A stretch of 64,000 nt of DNA from Nitrospirota bacterium (GCA_021789595.1 JAJYJJ010000001.1:124001-188000), one strand, 5' to 3'; shown: positions 1 to 8,944, counted from the stretch's first letter. Program-made: numbers and translations. Notes: generated by a model from the sequence alone, not told the origin.

Positions 1-50
1 CTGACGAAGACCTGCATGCAATAACCGAATATCTGAAAACCTTAAAATAG
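1..50 (+). CDS. 3' end of a cytochrome c-like protein (partial)
   Basis: Only the last 15 codons are present, entering the window in frame 3 and reading DEDLHAITEYLKTLK before a TAG. An acidic residue, then an AITEYLKTL helix, is how many class I cytochrome c domains end. It lies just before a cytochrome oxidase subunit I gene on the same strand, so it may be subunit II with a fused haem c, or a separate cytochrome c. The family is inferred from this tail and its neighbour only. Confidence 0.45.
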   Translation, partial: DEDLHAITEYLKTLK

Positions 51-69
51 AAAAAAGGAGGTAATGGCA

Positions 70-1689
70 ATGACTCAAGAAAGTGCTGGCAGATCAGGGT
101 TGAAGGAATGGATATTCACCACTGACCATAAGAAGATCGCAGTTATGTATCTGATTACAAGTCTCGTTGTTTTCACACTGGGGCTTCTCCTCGCTATTGT
201 TATGAAGGCAGGGCAGTGGTCTCCTGGTAATTCTCTGGTAGGTCCAAAATTGTATAATGTCCTATTTACAATCCACGGCGCTGGAATGATACTCTGGTGG
301 ATGATCCCTGTGTTTACAGGCTTCTTTGCAAATCTCCTCGTGCCTTTGATGATAGGGGCGAGGGATGTGGCATTTCCGAGGCTTAATGCCCTGAGTTTCT
401 GGTTCTTTGTAGGGGCTACTGTAATGGCTGTTCTTGCCCTCGTCACACCAGGAAGGCTCGATATAGGGTGGACAGGTTATCCACCATATTCGATCAAGAC
501 AGATGCAAATACATCCCTTTATGTCTTTGCTGTCCATCTCCTTGGTGCCTCAGCCCTTGCATCGGCGGTAAACTTTTTAACCACCATCATAACAATGAGG
601 GCACCGGGTATGACATGGGGAAGGCTCAACCTTGCTGTGTGGGGAATCTTTGGCGCTTTCATCATACAGCTCTTCGGAATTCCTGTCATTGCAGGTGCGG
701 TTACACTTCTTCTGTTTGACAAATATCTCGGCACCAATTTCTACAATGCTACTATGGGCGGCTCACCTATACTTTATCAGCATCTGTTCTGGTTTTATGC
801 CCATCCGGCAGTCTACGTAATAGCACTTCCTGCCTTCGGCATAGTCTCTGAAATAGTCTCCACATTTTCGAGAAAGAAGATATTCGGTTACACAAGCATG
901 GTAATTGCCCTAATGGCAATAGCGTTCCTTGGCTTTGATGTGTGGATTCACCATCTATTCACCAAGGGGGTCGAGGATTGGGCCAGGATTGTTCAGTCAT
1001 TATTGACATTACTGATAGCCGTCCCAACCGGCATAAAGGTATTCAACTGGCTTGCAACGATGCATAAGGGCTCTATAGATTTCAAGGCCCCCATGCTCTA
1101 TGCTGTCGGTTTTATAACCCTGTTTGTGATAGGAGGGGTAACAGGAATAGGAAATGGCCTGTTAGCAATCGACATCGATGTGCACGATACCCTCTGGGTC
1201 GTAGCACATTTTCACACAGTCCTATCAATGTCTATGACCATGGTGGCATTTGCTGGTATATTCTTCTGGTTTCCAAAGTTTACAGGACGCATGTATAATG
1301 AACGTTTGGCAAAGATAACCTTCTGGATAATTCTCATAGGCTCGCTTTTGGCATTCGTACCATACTTCAAACTGGGACTGGAAGGCATGCCGAGGAGATA
1401 CTGGAGTTATCCCCCTGAGTTCACCAGCACTTACAGGGTGACCGTAATAGGAGGATTTATCCTCATTGCAGGTTTCTTCATGACACTGATAAATATAGTG
1501 CGTTCGGCCTTCGCAGGCGAGAGGGCTACAGCAAATCCATGGAATGCAAAATCCCTCGAATGGACCATCCCCTCTCCTCCGCCATCTTATAACTTTGAGA
1601 CGATACCTGTTATCACAGCAGGCCCATACGAGTATGGAAGCCCCGAAGAAGGTAAAAAAGCCCTTCCTGAGGAAGCCGAAGCTTTTTGA
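70..1689 (+). CDS. ctaD: Cytochrome c oxidase subunit I (A-type haem-copper oxidase)
   Basis: This is the catalytic membrane subunit of a proton-pumping terminal oxidase. Residues counted from the ATG at 64: low-spin haem ligand H71; HPAVY at 247-251, giving the CuB His and the Tyr that crosslinks to it; H296-H297 (CuB); AHFH at 381-384 (haem a3 and haem a ligands); D101 in GARDVAFPRLN, matching the D-channel entrance. The helix VI glutamate of A1-type enzymes (HPEVY) is Ala here (YAHPAVY), close to the YSHPAVY motif of A2-type oxidases. The GGAGG at 57-61 is 8 nt from the ATG at 70 but only 2 nt from the one at 64, so 70 is preferred. About twelve membrane helices. The stop overlaps the ctaB start. 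Confidence 0.95.
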   Translation: MTQESAGRSGLKEWIFTTDHKKIAVMYLITSLVVFTLGLLLAIVMKAGQWSPGNSLVGPKLYNVLFTIHGAGMILWWMIPVFTGFFANLLVPLMIGARDVAFPRLNALSFWFFVGATVMAVLALVTPGRLDIGWTGYPPYSIKTDANTSLYVFAVHLLGASALASAVNFLTTIITMRAPGMTWGRLNLAVWGIFGAFIIQLFGIPVIAGAVTLLLFDKYLGTNFYNATMGGSPILYQHLFWFYAHPAVYVIALPAFGIVSEIVSTFSRKKIFGYTSMVIALMAIAFLGFDVWIHHLFTKGVEDWARIVQSLLTLLIAVPTGIKVFNWLATMHKGSIDFKAPMLYAVGFITLFVIGGVTGIGNGLLAIDIDVHDTLWVVAHFHTVLSMSMTMVAFAGIFFWFPKFTGRMYNERLAKITFWIILIGSLLAFVPYFKLGLEGMPRRYWSYPPEFTSTYRVTVIGGFILIAGFFMTLINIVRSAFAGERATANPWNAKSLEWTIPSPPPSYNFETIPVITAGPYEYGSPEEGKKALPEEAEAF

Positions 1690-2537
1690 TGGTAGTGGAT
1701 TATGTTAAATTGACATCCCCGAGAATAACCCTGTTAGTTATGCTAACAGGGTTTACAGGGATGTGGATTGCATCCAGGGGAACAGTTACTCCATCTCTGT
1801 TCCTCTGGGGTCTTTTGGGAATAGGTCTTGCTTCGGCGGGCTCTTCAGTTTTTAATAACTGCTACGACATAGATATTGACTGTCTGATGAAAAGGACATC
1901 TAAAAGGCCCCTTCCATCAGGAAGGATAAATCCAGCAGGTGCATTTACATTCGGAATCTTTCTTTCACTGGCATCCTTTTTTGTCTTAAGCTTCTTTGTA
2001 AATGCCCTATCCGCTGTTTTAGCAGCACTCGCAATATTCGTGTATTCCTTCCTCTATACAGTCATACTCAAGAGGAAGACTCCTCATGCTACCGAGATAG
2101 GTGGAATCTCTGGCGCACTTCCACCTGTCATTGGATGGGCAGCGGTTAAGGGTAGTGTCGGCCTGGAGGCCCTGTTGCTCTTTGCGATAATGTTCCTCTG
2201 GCAGCCACCGCACTTCTGGTCACTTGCATTGCGGCATAAAGAGGATTATAAGGGTGCTGGCATTCCCACAATGTCTGTTGTTGTTCCTGAAAAAGTAACA
2301 AATCTTCGTTCACTTATATATATATCATCACTGCTGGTTGTAAGTTTTTTGCCTTACCTTATCGGAATGTTTGGTAGGCTTTACCTGTTTGTCTCCTTAG
2401 CTCTTGGAACCCTTTATCTTTTACTTTATCTTCTCTCCTTCTTCTTAAAGAGGGATTTGAATAGATCTCTCTTCTTCTATTCCATCACATACCTTTCATT
2501 GATTTTCCTATTCATGGTCATTGACATTCGGGGGTAA
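1689..2537 (+). CDS. ctaB: Protoheme IX farnesyltransferase (haem O synthase)
   Basis: Integral membrane UbiA-superfamily prenyltransferase that adds a farnesyl group to haem B, giving haem O for the A-type oxidase encoded just upstream. The first Asp-rich motif is in NNCYDIDIDCLMKRTSKRPL, and the second conserved loop is KRKTPHATEIGGISGALPP. About 282 residues, normal for CtaB/CyoE. The ATG overlaps the oxidase stop as TGATG, indicating translational coupling. A TTG one codon earlier is less likely as the start. Confidence 0.95.
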   Translation: MVVDYVKLTSPRITLLVMLTGFTGMWIASRGTVTPSLFLWGLLGIGLASAGSSVFNNCYDIDIDCLMKRTSKRPLPSGRINPAGAFTFGIFLSLASFFVLSFFVNALSAVLAALAIFVYSFLYTVILKRKTPHATEIGGISGALPPVIGWAAVKGSVGLEALLLFAIMFLWQPPHFWSLALRHKEDYKGAGIPTMSVVVPEKVTNLRSLIYISSLLVVSFLPYLIGMFGRLYLFVSLALGTLYLLLYLLSFFLKRDLNRSLFFYSITYLSLIFLFMVIDIRG

Positions 2538-2552
2538 ATTTTAATATTTAAA

Positions 2553-3920
2553 ATGGTGACTTCTAATTTTATTCTTCCAATCCCGGAAGGGAGTCCCCGC
2601 CGTCTTGCCACAGGCTGGCTGATGCTGGGTGTATCATCGCTGGTGTTTGCCGGTTTTTTTTCTGTCCTTCTTGTACTGGCAAGAACCCCCTATATACAGG
2701 ATGTTTTCCCATGGGTAGATTTTTTCCATACAGCGCTGGTTGTCCATGTAGACCTCTCTATCCTTATATGGTTTGTCTCCTTTGCAGGTGTATTTTTTAG
2801 CATCAATTCTACTTCCCGCTGGACCGGATTGGGGTGGCTGGCACTATGTCTGTCAGCAGTTGGGGCATCGATTATTGCTATCTCCCCATTTGCAGGTGCA
2901 GGAAATCCCCTTATGAATAATTATGTACCAGTTTTACAGGATTCTATATTTTTTATCGGACTTGCAGTATTTGGTATAGGATTTACCATGTTGCTTGTCC
3001 GCAGTTTGTTTATTGCTACACCACTGAGGAAACCTGTGGATGCCTCAAGTGCATTACGATTTGGAATTTACAGTGCTGCTATTGTCGCATCTACAGCCAT
3101 GATCGCCTTTGTCTGGTCATACGTGACAATTCCTGATACTATTCAGGGCGAAGGATATTATGAGGTTTTATTCTGGGGTGGAGGGCATGTCCTGCAGTTC
3201 GTGCACGTACTGCTGATGCTCGTGGCATGGCTGTGGCTTGCCAGCGCAAGCGGGGCAGATATTCGTTTCACTCCTCGTATTGTGATTGGGATTTTTGCTC
3301 TCGGCCTCATTCCAGCATTTATAACCCCAATTCTTTACCTTTCCTATGACGTGACCTCTTACGAACACATAAATTCATTCACTTTACTCATGAAATACGG
3401 TATGGGATTACCTGTTTTCATAGTTGCTCTGGTAACACTACTGGGAATTGTACGCGGAAAAGTCTTTGAAGATATGCGTCATCTCAGATCTGCCATTATC
3501 ACCTCTATGATATTGTTTGGAGCAGGCGGAATCATCGGTTTTTTGATCCACGGTGTTAATGTCACCATCCCGTCCCATTATCATGGTGCCATTGTGGGAA
3601 TAACCCTATCATTTATGGGACTAACCTATTATTTATTGCCCCATCTCGGTTTCCGCAATCCCTCAGTCCGCATGGCTCACATCCAGCCTTATATCTACGG
3701 AGGAGGCCAGTTGCTGCATATCCTCGGCCTTGCCTGGGCAGGTGGCTATAATATCCAGCGGAAGGTGGCAGGCGGTGCACAGGGTCTTAGGGGTTTAAAG
3801 GAGATAGCCAGTATGGGGCTCATGGGCATAGGAGGACTGATAGCTGTCGTTGGTGGTTTCCTGTTTCTGATAGTGGTTATCCAGGCAATGCTATATAAAA
3901 AACCCTCCACTTTAGATTAG
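2553..3920 (+). CDS. Haem-copper-oxidase-like subunit I lacking the helix VII His pair
   Basis: 455-residue polytopic membrane protein. It has haem-ligand motifs of haem-copper oxidase subunit I: H65 in VVHVDLSI (low-spin haem), GGGHVLQFVH (H212, H218) in the presumed helix VI, and HYH at 342-344 in IPSHYHGAIVGITL, the paired haem ligands of helix X. The consecutive HH of helix VII that binds CuB or FeB is missing; that stretch reads LSYDVTSYEHINSF with one His. Genes like this tend to be named cbb3-type subunit I, but the metal site cannot be canonical. It follows ctaD-ctaB by 15 nt, with no clear Shine-Dalgarno, and may be an accessory or nitric-oxide-reductase-like protein. Confidence 0.7.
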   Translation: MVTSNFILPIPEGSPRRLATGWLMLGVSSLVFAGFFSVLLVLARTPYIQDVFPWVDFFHTALVVHVDLSILIWFVSFAGVFFSINSTSRWTGLGWLALCLSAVGASIIAISPFAGAGNPLMNNYVPVLQDSIFFIGLAVFGIGFTMLLVRSLFIATPLRKPVDASSALRFGIYSAAIVASTAMIAFVWSYVTIPDTIQGEGYYEVLFWGGGHVLQFVHVLLMLVAWLWLASASGADIRFTPRIVIGIFALGLIPAFITPILYLSYDVTSYEHINSFTLLMKYGMGLPVFIVALVTLLGIVRGKVFEDMRHLRSAIITSMILFGAGGIIGFLIHGVNVTIPSHYHGAIVGITLSFMGLTYYLLPHLGFRNPSVRMAHIQPYIYGGGQLLHILGLAWAGGYNIQRKVAGGAQGLRGLKEIASMGLMGIGGLIAVVGGFLFLIVVIQAMLYKKPSTLD

Positions 3921-3939
3921 CCAATGGTGAGCAACCCAT

Positions 3940-3968
3940 TTACTACTTTTAAAATCTGTAGTTATAAT
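3940..3968 (+). promoter_or_regulatory. Putative sigma70-type promoter for the Rrf2 regulator
   Basis: TATAAT at 3963-3968 is preceded at 17 bp by a weak -35 hexamer, TTACTA. It lies in the only non-coding stretch between the oxidase genes and the regulator, 44 bp before its start. If the regulator controls the bd-like genes, its own binding site could overlap here; no dyad was convincing. Confidence 0.4.
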
Positions 3969-4011
3969 ATATCTTGAAAAAAATATTTAAAAAGGAGTAC
4001 TATTATCCTAA

Positions 4012-4488
4012 ATGCAGATTACAAGAGAAACAGACTATGCAATAAGATGCATCCTACATATAAGTGAGAACCCCCAAAGGGTTACTGTCGTGGATGAGAT
4101 AGCAACAGCAAAGGATATACCCAAGAGTTTTCTTGCAAAGATACTCCAGAAACTTGCAAAGGCAAACATCGTTATATCTACGAGGGGAGTAAAGGGAGGG
4201 TTCAGGCTTGCAGTTTCACCTGTACAGATTTCTCTCCTTGATATTATAGAGGCTGTTCAAGGACCCCTTTTATTTAATATATGCGTTCTCGATAAAAAGA
4301 GTTGTAATAGGAGTAATTACTGTTCTGTTCATCCTGTATGGGTTAAACTTCAGGCTGATCTGGTTAAAAAATTGGGCTCTATAAACTTTAAAAAGTTAAT
4401 CAAGGAGGAAAGTGCCTTTTTTAAAGCCAACAGTAAACAAAAAGGAGGAGGGCGGTTATGTATCCAATCTGGGAAGTGCCAAACTTAA
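4012..4488 (+). CDS. Rrf2-family Fe-S transcriptional regulator
   Basis: 158-residue winged-helix regulator. The N-terminus MQITRETDYAIRCILHI and the wing STRGVKGGFRLA are typical of Rrf2/IscR/NsrR. Three cysteines, C91, C98 and C104, plus H107 closely match the IscR cluster ligands (C92, C98, C104, H107), so an Fe-S cluster sensing O2, NO or iron status is expected. The stretch after residue 110 is Lys-rich and family-specific. Its 3' end overlaps the next gene by 31 nt, so it is co-transcribed with the bd-like pair and probably regulates it. Which signal is sensed cannot be read from sequence. Confidence 0.9.
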   Translation: MQITRETDYAIRCILHISENPQRVTVVDEIATAKDIPKSFLAKILQKLAKANIVISTRGVKGGFRLAVSPVQISLLDIIEAVQGPLLFNICVLDKKSCNRSNYCSVHPVWVKLQADLVKKLGSINFKKLIKEESAFFKANSKQKGGGRLCIQSGKCQT

Positions 4489-5795
4489 CTGCCGGGATTA
4501 TCCTGGCGCTGATTGCAACCTTTCACATCTTACCATCCCATTTTTCCACAAGTGCCATGTGGTTTAATGTCTATGTAGAGACAAAGGCATACAGGGAAAA
4601 CAGGCCAGAGCTCCTTGAGTTCATAAAGAGGTATTCCCTGTTACTCCTCGTATTCTCCTATGTCCTTGGCTCATTGAGCGGCATTGGTATCTGGTATGCT
4701 GCCACGGTTGCTAATCCAAGGGGTATTTCAGGTTTGATTCACAATTATGTATGGGGATGGGCAACAGAATGGGTCTTTTTCATAATAGAAGTGACAGGGA
4801 TATTCATTTATTATTATACACTCGGCAAGGTGGATAAAAAGACCCATCTGAAGATAGGCTGGATATTTGCCATTGGTTCATGGACGACCATGGTCATCAT
4901 TGTTGGTATTCTCTCTTTTATGCTTTCACCAGGGAAATGGCCTGAGACAGGGAATTTCTTCGACGGGTTCTTTAACCAGACCTACTGGTCGCAGCTCCTT
5001 ATGAGGACTACCCTGATGTTTGGCATTTCTGCAGCCTATGCCATTGCAGTAGCGACAAGGATAAAGAACGAGGATGTAAAGGCGTTCATTACGAAGACAG
5101 CATCTAAATGGGGAATAGCTGGTATAATACTCGGAAGTATCCTCCTCTTATGGTATCTGAAGACCCTGCCTGCACGCCCTCATGAATTGATCAGCATCCT
5201 TGCACCAAAAACTCTTAAAACCGGGATGATTGTTACAGCAGGTCTTTTGATCCTCTATTTCATCTATGCAGGCATGAAACCACTCTCTATAAGACTTATC
5301 CCTGCCATTTTAGCGATTGTAGTCATATTCGGTGGCATCTGGTCAACCGAAAGAATCAGGGAGATGATAAGAAAACCCTATGTTATATCTCAATATATGT
5401 ATTCAAATCAGATAATCGGGAAGGCTATTCCAGCAAAGGCTGTAGCAGCAGAGGCGAATGTGATTAATGAGAAAGGGATACTCAAGGTTGCTCCATTTGT
5501 GCCTGAAGGATTAAAGGAGGTAAACGATGCCAACGCCCTTCAGGCAGGCAAGATGATAGCCCGGATCGAATGTCTATCCTGCCATACCCTCAATGAAAGG
5601 GGATTAAGGCCAATGCCGCAGATGGTAAAACGGCTCGAGTTTAAAAAAGAAGTAGAAAAGGCTAAAGAGGTTGAAGAGATTGAGGCCTTTTTAGACGGAT
5701 TGGGCGGATACCCTTACATGCCGCCATTTATGGGAACGCCGGCAGAGAAAATGGCATTAGCAACTTATCTGGATTCACTTGCCATCATTAAGTAA
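4458..5795 (+). CDS. Cytochrome bd-like oxidase subunit with C-terminal haem c
   Basis: 445 residues. The N-terminal part has about eight membrane helices and a CydA-like beginning (HILPSHFSTSAMWFNVYVE, with candidate haem b His). It lacks the GRQPW quinol-loop motif of true CydA. A periplasmic C-terminal domain carries one c-type haem site, CLSCH at 372-376, and possible Met ligands in YPYMPPFMGT. It therefore looks like a bd-like protein that exchanges electrons with a cytochrome c, or passes them from quinol to an attached haem c. GGAGG lies just before the ATG, inside the end of the Rrf2 gene. Partner of the following gene. Confidence 0.75.
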   Translation: MYPIWEVPNLTAGIILALIATFHILPSHFSTSAMWFNVYVETKAYRENRPELLEFIKRYSLLLLVFSYVLGSLSGIGIWYAATVANPRGISGLIHNYVWGWATEWVFFIIEVTGIFIYYYTLGKVDKKTHLKIGWIFAIGSWTTMVIIVGILSFMLSPGKWPETGNFFDGFFNQTYWSQLLMRTTLMFGISAAYAIAVATRIKNEDVKAFITKTASKWGIAGIILGSILLLWYLKTLPARPHELISILAPKTLKTGMIVTAGLLILYFIYAGMKPLSIRLIPAILAIVVIFGGIWSTERIREMIRKPYVISQYMYSNQIIGKAIPAKAVAAEANVINEKGILKVAPFVPEGLKEVNDANALQAGKMIARIECLSCHTLNERGLRPMPQMVKRLEFKKEVEKAKEVEEIEAFLDGLGGYPYMPPFMGTPAEKMALATYLDSLAIIK

Positions 5796-5805
5796 GGAGG
5801 GAGTC

Positions 5806-7020
5806 ATGGAGATGGGAACAATTTTAAAGACATTACAGGATCCAATGGGGATACCATTTTATCCTGTCGTGTTTCAGGCGCTGATGGTACTTACATTTGC
5901 ACTTCATATAATGTTCGTGAATTTCACTCTCGGGACATCATTTTTATCCGTATATGGATACTTGAAGGGAGGAGAAAACTGGACAAGACTTTCCAGATCG
6001 CTGGCAAAGGCAACCACAGTCAATATCTCAATGGCAATGCTTTTAGGAGTAGCGCCTCTTCTTTTTGTCCAGGTTGTGTATGACCCGTTCTGGTATGCAT
6101 CCAATACCCTTTCTGCTGCATGGGTTATGGGTTTCATATTCATAATGATGCTCGGTTACAGCCTTACCTATGTGTTTTATCTCAAAAGAGATCATAAAAC
6201 TGGAGGAGGCTTTGCTATATTCGGTATTATAGCCTTTGCCCTCTTTCTACTTTCAGGCATCATCATGCATGCCCTGGGGTATCAACTTTTACAGCCTGAA
6301 AAATGGCTTAACTGGTACATAAAAGGGAATACCGTTGATACATCAGGAACATCCTTGCATGCATTTCAGCTTCCAAGATTTCTACATTTTATTATTCCGT
6401 CATTTGCCATGACAGGCATATTCCTGATGCTGTATGCATGGTATTTTAAGAACAGGGCTGATTTTGATAAAGGTTATCTTGAATGGGTTGGCAAAACCGG
6501 CGCAAAGATGGCATTCATCTTTACAGCCATACAGGCTGTTGTTGGTTTCTGGTGGCTGTTCAGCCTGCCTGCCGGATTCAGCTTTTTTACAAACCCATTC
6601 TTCCTGATAGGTGCAGCATTGGGCATTGTATTACTGGTCTTCCTTTATAATGCACAGAAGGATCCTGTTAAATATGCGGTTCCGGGTGTTCTTGGTGCTT
6701 TCTTGACAATCTTTGGAATGTCCTATGCGAGGGAGGCGCTCAGGATGAAATATCTCGGTCGTTTTGACTATTCCATCTTTAATTATAAGCTGAACATCGA
6801 CTGGGGCAGCACAGCCTTGTTTCTGTCAACATTTGTAATGGGCCTGTTGATAATAGGTTATCTTTTAGCGGTTGCCTATAAATCAGGCAGGACTTCAGGT
6901 GAATATGTTGCCACGCCTTCCATGAACAAATGGGGCAAGATTAGCATAGCACTGCTGTTATGCTGGATAGGGATAGTAGCTGGTTTGGGGATTATAATCT
7001 CTGTGAGGAACTATCTATAA
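5806..7020 (+). CDS. Cytochrome bd-like membrane subunit
   Basis: 404-residue protein with about nine membrane helices and CydA-like elements near the N-terminus (FQALMVLTFALHIMFVNFTLG) with one candidate haem His, plus others at IMHALGYQ and PRFLHFIIP. No haem c motif. The GGAGG at 5796-5800 fixes the ATG at 5806; an upstream in-frame ATG at 5779 lies inside the preceding gene and has no ribosome site. It is separated from the haem-c-bearing subunit by 10 nt, so the two form one complex. Substrate and whether it reduces O2 are unknown. Confidence 0.7.
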   Translation: MEMGTILKTLQDPMGIPFYPVVFQALMVLTFALHIMFVNFTLGTSFLSVYGYLKGGENWTRLSRSLAKATTVNISMAMLLGVAPLLFVQVVYDPFWYASNTLSAAWVMGFIFIMMLGYSLTYVFYLKRDHKTGGGFAIFGIIAFALFLLSGIIMHALGYQLLQPEKWLNWYIKGNTVDTSGTSLHAFQLPRFLHFIIPSFAMTGIFLMLYAWYFKNRADFDKGYLEWVGKTGAKMAFIFTAIQAVVGFWWLFSLPAGFSFFTNPFFLIGAALGIVLLVFLYNAQKDPVKYAVPGVLGAFLTIFGMSYAREALRMKYLGRFDYSIFNYKLNIDWGSTALFLSTFVMGLLIIGYLLAVAYKSGRTSGEYVATPSMNKWGKISIALLLCWIGIVAGLGIIISVRNYL

Positions 7021-7075
7021 TCTATATAATCTCTCTTTCCATAATTCGTAGCCAAAATGGAGAGTATTTATGAGG

Positions 7076-7165
7076 CCCTGAAACGATGCTGAAACGAGTT
7101 CAGCACATGGTTCAGGGTGACAGTGGAATTACCCTCTAATGTCATGCTGAACTTGTTTCAGCATC
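7076..7165. repeat. Palindromic REP-like repeat pair
   Basis: The arm GATGCTGAAACGAGTTCAGCA (7085-7105) is repeated inverted at 7145-7165 with one mismatch. Each arm is itself a hairpin (TGCTGAA/TTCAGCA). An additional CCCTGAA (7076-7082)/TTCAGGG (7111-7117) pair encloses the left arm. It sits in the gap after the bd-like operon and could act as an mRNA-stabilising or terminating structure. Dispersed repeats of this type are common in several phyla. Confidence 0.75.
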
Positions 7166-7262
7166 TCCTGGCTACAGATTATGATCTTTTATCAGGTGTT
7201 GACGTGTAAGTTTTTTTATGCTAATACTTTATCAGGGTACGCGTGATAGGGGAGGTGATGAT

Positions 7263-7460
7263 ATGAACTGCTGGGAGTTTAAGAATTGTCCAAAAGAGAC
7301 CTACACTAAATGCCCTGCCTATCCTGACAGAGGCCTTGATTGCTGGAAGGTCACAGGGACAAAGTGTGAGCGTGGGACGATAGAGAAGGCAACCCTTGAG
7401 GAGAAGATACTATTCTGCAGAAAGTGTGAATTCTACAAAAACTTCGCCCACAAACTTTAG
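7263..7460 (+). CDS. Small two-CW-type cysteine-rich protein
   Basis: 65 residues with the pattern MNCWEFKNC...CPAYP...DCWKVTGTKC and a terminal FCRKCEFYKNF. This matches the small two-CW domain found alone or at the start of sensor proteins, with Cys residues probably binding a metal. Function unknown. The start is set by GGAGGTGAT immediately upstream (7251-7259). The 3' end overlaps the convergent ndk gene by 4 nt. Confidence 0.75.
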   Translation: MNCWEFKNCPKETYTKCPAYPDRGLDCWKVTGTKCERGTIEKATLEEKILFCRKCEFYKNFAHKL

Positions 7461-7870
7461 TATATCTCTATCGCAGGAAAAAAGAAAGCTATCTCGTAGG
7501 AGGCGGATTCCTTGGAATCCGAGCCGTGGACAATATTATGCTCTATGTCTGAGGCAAGATCTGCCCTTATTGTCCCGGTGGCAGCATCTTTTGGGTTTGT
7601 TGCTCCCATTATGTCTCGCACCTTTGAAATGGCGTTTTCACCCTCTACTACCATTGTCACAATAGGCCCGGATGACATAAAATCTGTAAGGCTTTCGTAA
7701 AAGGGTCTTTCTTTATGAACTATATAAAATGCCTTTGCCTCTTCCTTGCCAAGCAGTATCATCCTGAGTGCTGCGATTTTTAATCCATTTGCCTCAAATC
7801 TCTTTATAACCTCCCCAACAAGTCCCTTCCTGACACCATCTGGTTTTACAATGGAAAGGGTCTTCTCCAT
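7457..7870 (-). CDS. ndk: Nucleoside diphosphate kinase
   Basis: Cytosolic enzyme that transfers the gamma phosphate of ATP to NDPs through a phospho-histidine. The N-terminus is MEKTLSIVKPDGVRKGLVGE; the catalytic H115 is in HNIVHGSDS; GATNPKDAATGTIR supplies nucleotide-binding residues. 137 residues, as expected. It lies 11 nt after mdh on the same strand and is probably co-transcribed with it. Confidence 0.97.
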   Translation of the reverse strand: MEKTLSIVKPDGVRKGLVGEVIKRFEANGLKIAALRMILLGKEEAKAFYIVHKERPFYESLTDFMSSGPIVTMVVEGENAISKVRDIMGATNPKDAATGTIRADLASDIEHNIVHGSDSKESASYEIAFFFPAIEIY

Positions 7871-7881
7871 AACACTGCCTC

Positions 7882-8808
7882 CTATATCTGTAATTTTTTT
7901 ATTGCCCCTTTTACTGCATCAGCAGATAAAAGAAATGCAGATCTCTCCTCAGGGGTGAGCTTTAGTTCGATTATCTCATCTATCCCGTCCCTTGACAGCC
8001 TTACAGGAACACCGGTATATACATCGTCCATGCCATATTCACCTGTTAGATACGCAGAGCACGGCATGATCCTTTTTTCATCATTAAGGATTGCCTTTAC
8101 CATCTCGGTAATGGATGCAGCAGGCGCATAAAATGCACTTCCAGTCTTTAAAAGACCGACAATCTCAGCACCGCCAAACCGTGTCCTTTCAATTAGGCCA
8201 TTTATCCTGTCCTCTGGCAGAAGCTCTGTAATCGGAATTCCTGCCACCGAGATATATCTTGCAACAGGAACCATTGCATCTCCATGTCCGCCAAAGACTA
8301 TGGCGGTTATATCCAGTGGAGAGACCTTTAACTGCATTGCAGCAAATGCCTTTAACCTTGCTGCATCAAGAACACCGCCCATGCCGATAACCCTCTTATG
8401 ATGAAATCCTGTGACCTTGTATGTAAGATATGCCATTACATCCATTGGGTTTGTTACAACTATGACAATGGCATCAGGAGATGTCTCAGAGATCTTTGTA
8501 GCTATGCCCCTTACGACATCTGCATTTACCTTAAGAAGGTCATCTCTGCTCATCCCTGGCTTTCTTGCAAAACCTGCAGTTATAACCACGATGTCGGAGT
8601 TTCTTGTTTCCTCATAGTCCCCTGTTCCGTTTACAGAGACAGAGGAGTTCCAGAGTGGACATGCCTCAAGTATATCAAGCGCCTTGCCCTTGGCGATATC
8701 AGAGGCTACATCCAGAATGACCACATCTGCCAGTGATGCTTGGGCAATCAACTGTGCTGCTGTGGCCCCTACATTTCCCGCACCAATAATGGCAATCTTT
8801 TTTCTCAT
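7882..8808 (-). CDS. mdh: Malate dehydrogenase (LDH-like type)
   Basis: NAD-dependent oxidation of malate to oxaloacetate in the TCA cycle or its reductive form. GAGNVGAT near the start is the NAD-binding loop. Arg residues in GFARKPGMSRDDLLKVN fit malate rather than lactate specificity. TNPMDVM and the catalytic His in FGGHGDAMVP are present. 308 residues, typical for the Chloroflexus-type enzyme. The start at MRKKIAIIG is chosen because a longer form adds 30 non-conserved residues; neither has a strong ribosome site. Confidence 0.95.
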   Translation of the reverse strand: MRKKIAIIGAGNVGATAAQLIAQASLADVVILDVASDIAKGKALDILEACPLWNSSVSVNGTGDYEETRNSDIVVITAGFARKPGMSRDDLLKVNADVVRGIATKISETSPDAIVIVVTNPMDVMAYLTYKVTGFHHKRVIGMGGVLDAARLKAFAAMQLKVSPLDITAIVFGGHGDAMVPVARYISVAGIPITELLPEDRINGLIERTRFGGAEIVGLLKTGSAFYAPAASITEMVKAILNDEKRIMPCSAYLTGEYGMDDVYTGVPVRLSRDGIDEIIELKLTPEERSAFLLSADAVKGAIKKLQI

Positions 8809-8876
8809 AGACTTGATATTATAATCAGGGGAGGCCTGCTTTGCAAGGCTCGGCTCAACCTGATAGAGTCTTTTTA

Positions 8877-8905
8877 TTGACAACATTGGAAAAGTCATGT
8901 ATATA
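8877..8905 (+). promoter_or_regulatory. Sigma70-type promoter for the GYD-domain gene
   Basis: TTGACA at 8877-8882, a 17-bp spacer and TATATA at 8900-8905 form a near-consensus promoter 40 bp upstream of the GYD-domain start. It is in the divergent intergenic region with mdh. Confidence 0.6.
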
Positions 8906-8944
8906 TGAGGTTAGGAGGCATGGGGTAGAAGAAAGGAGGTTTTT

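Noticed and set aside
5779-5805. Upstream start for the second bd-like subunit
   Set aside because: It lies inside the preceding gene without a ribosome site; the ATG at 5806 follows GGAGG at proper distance.
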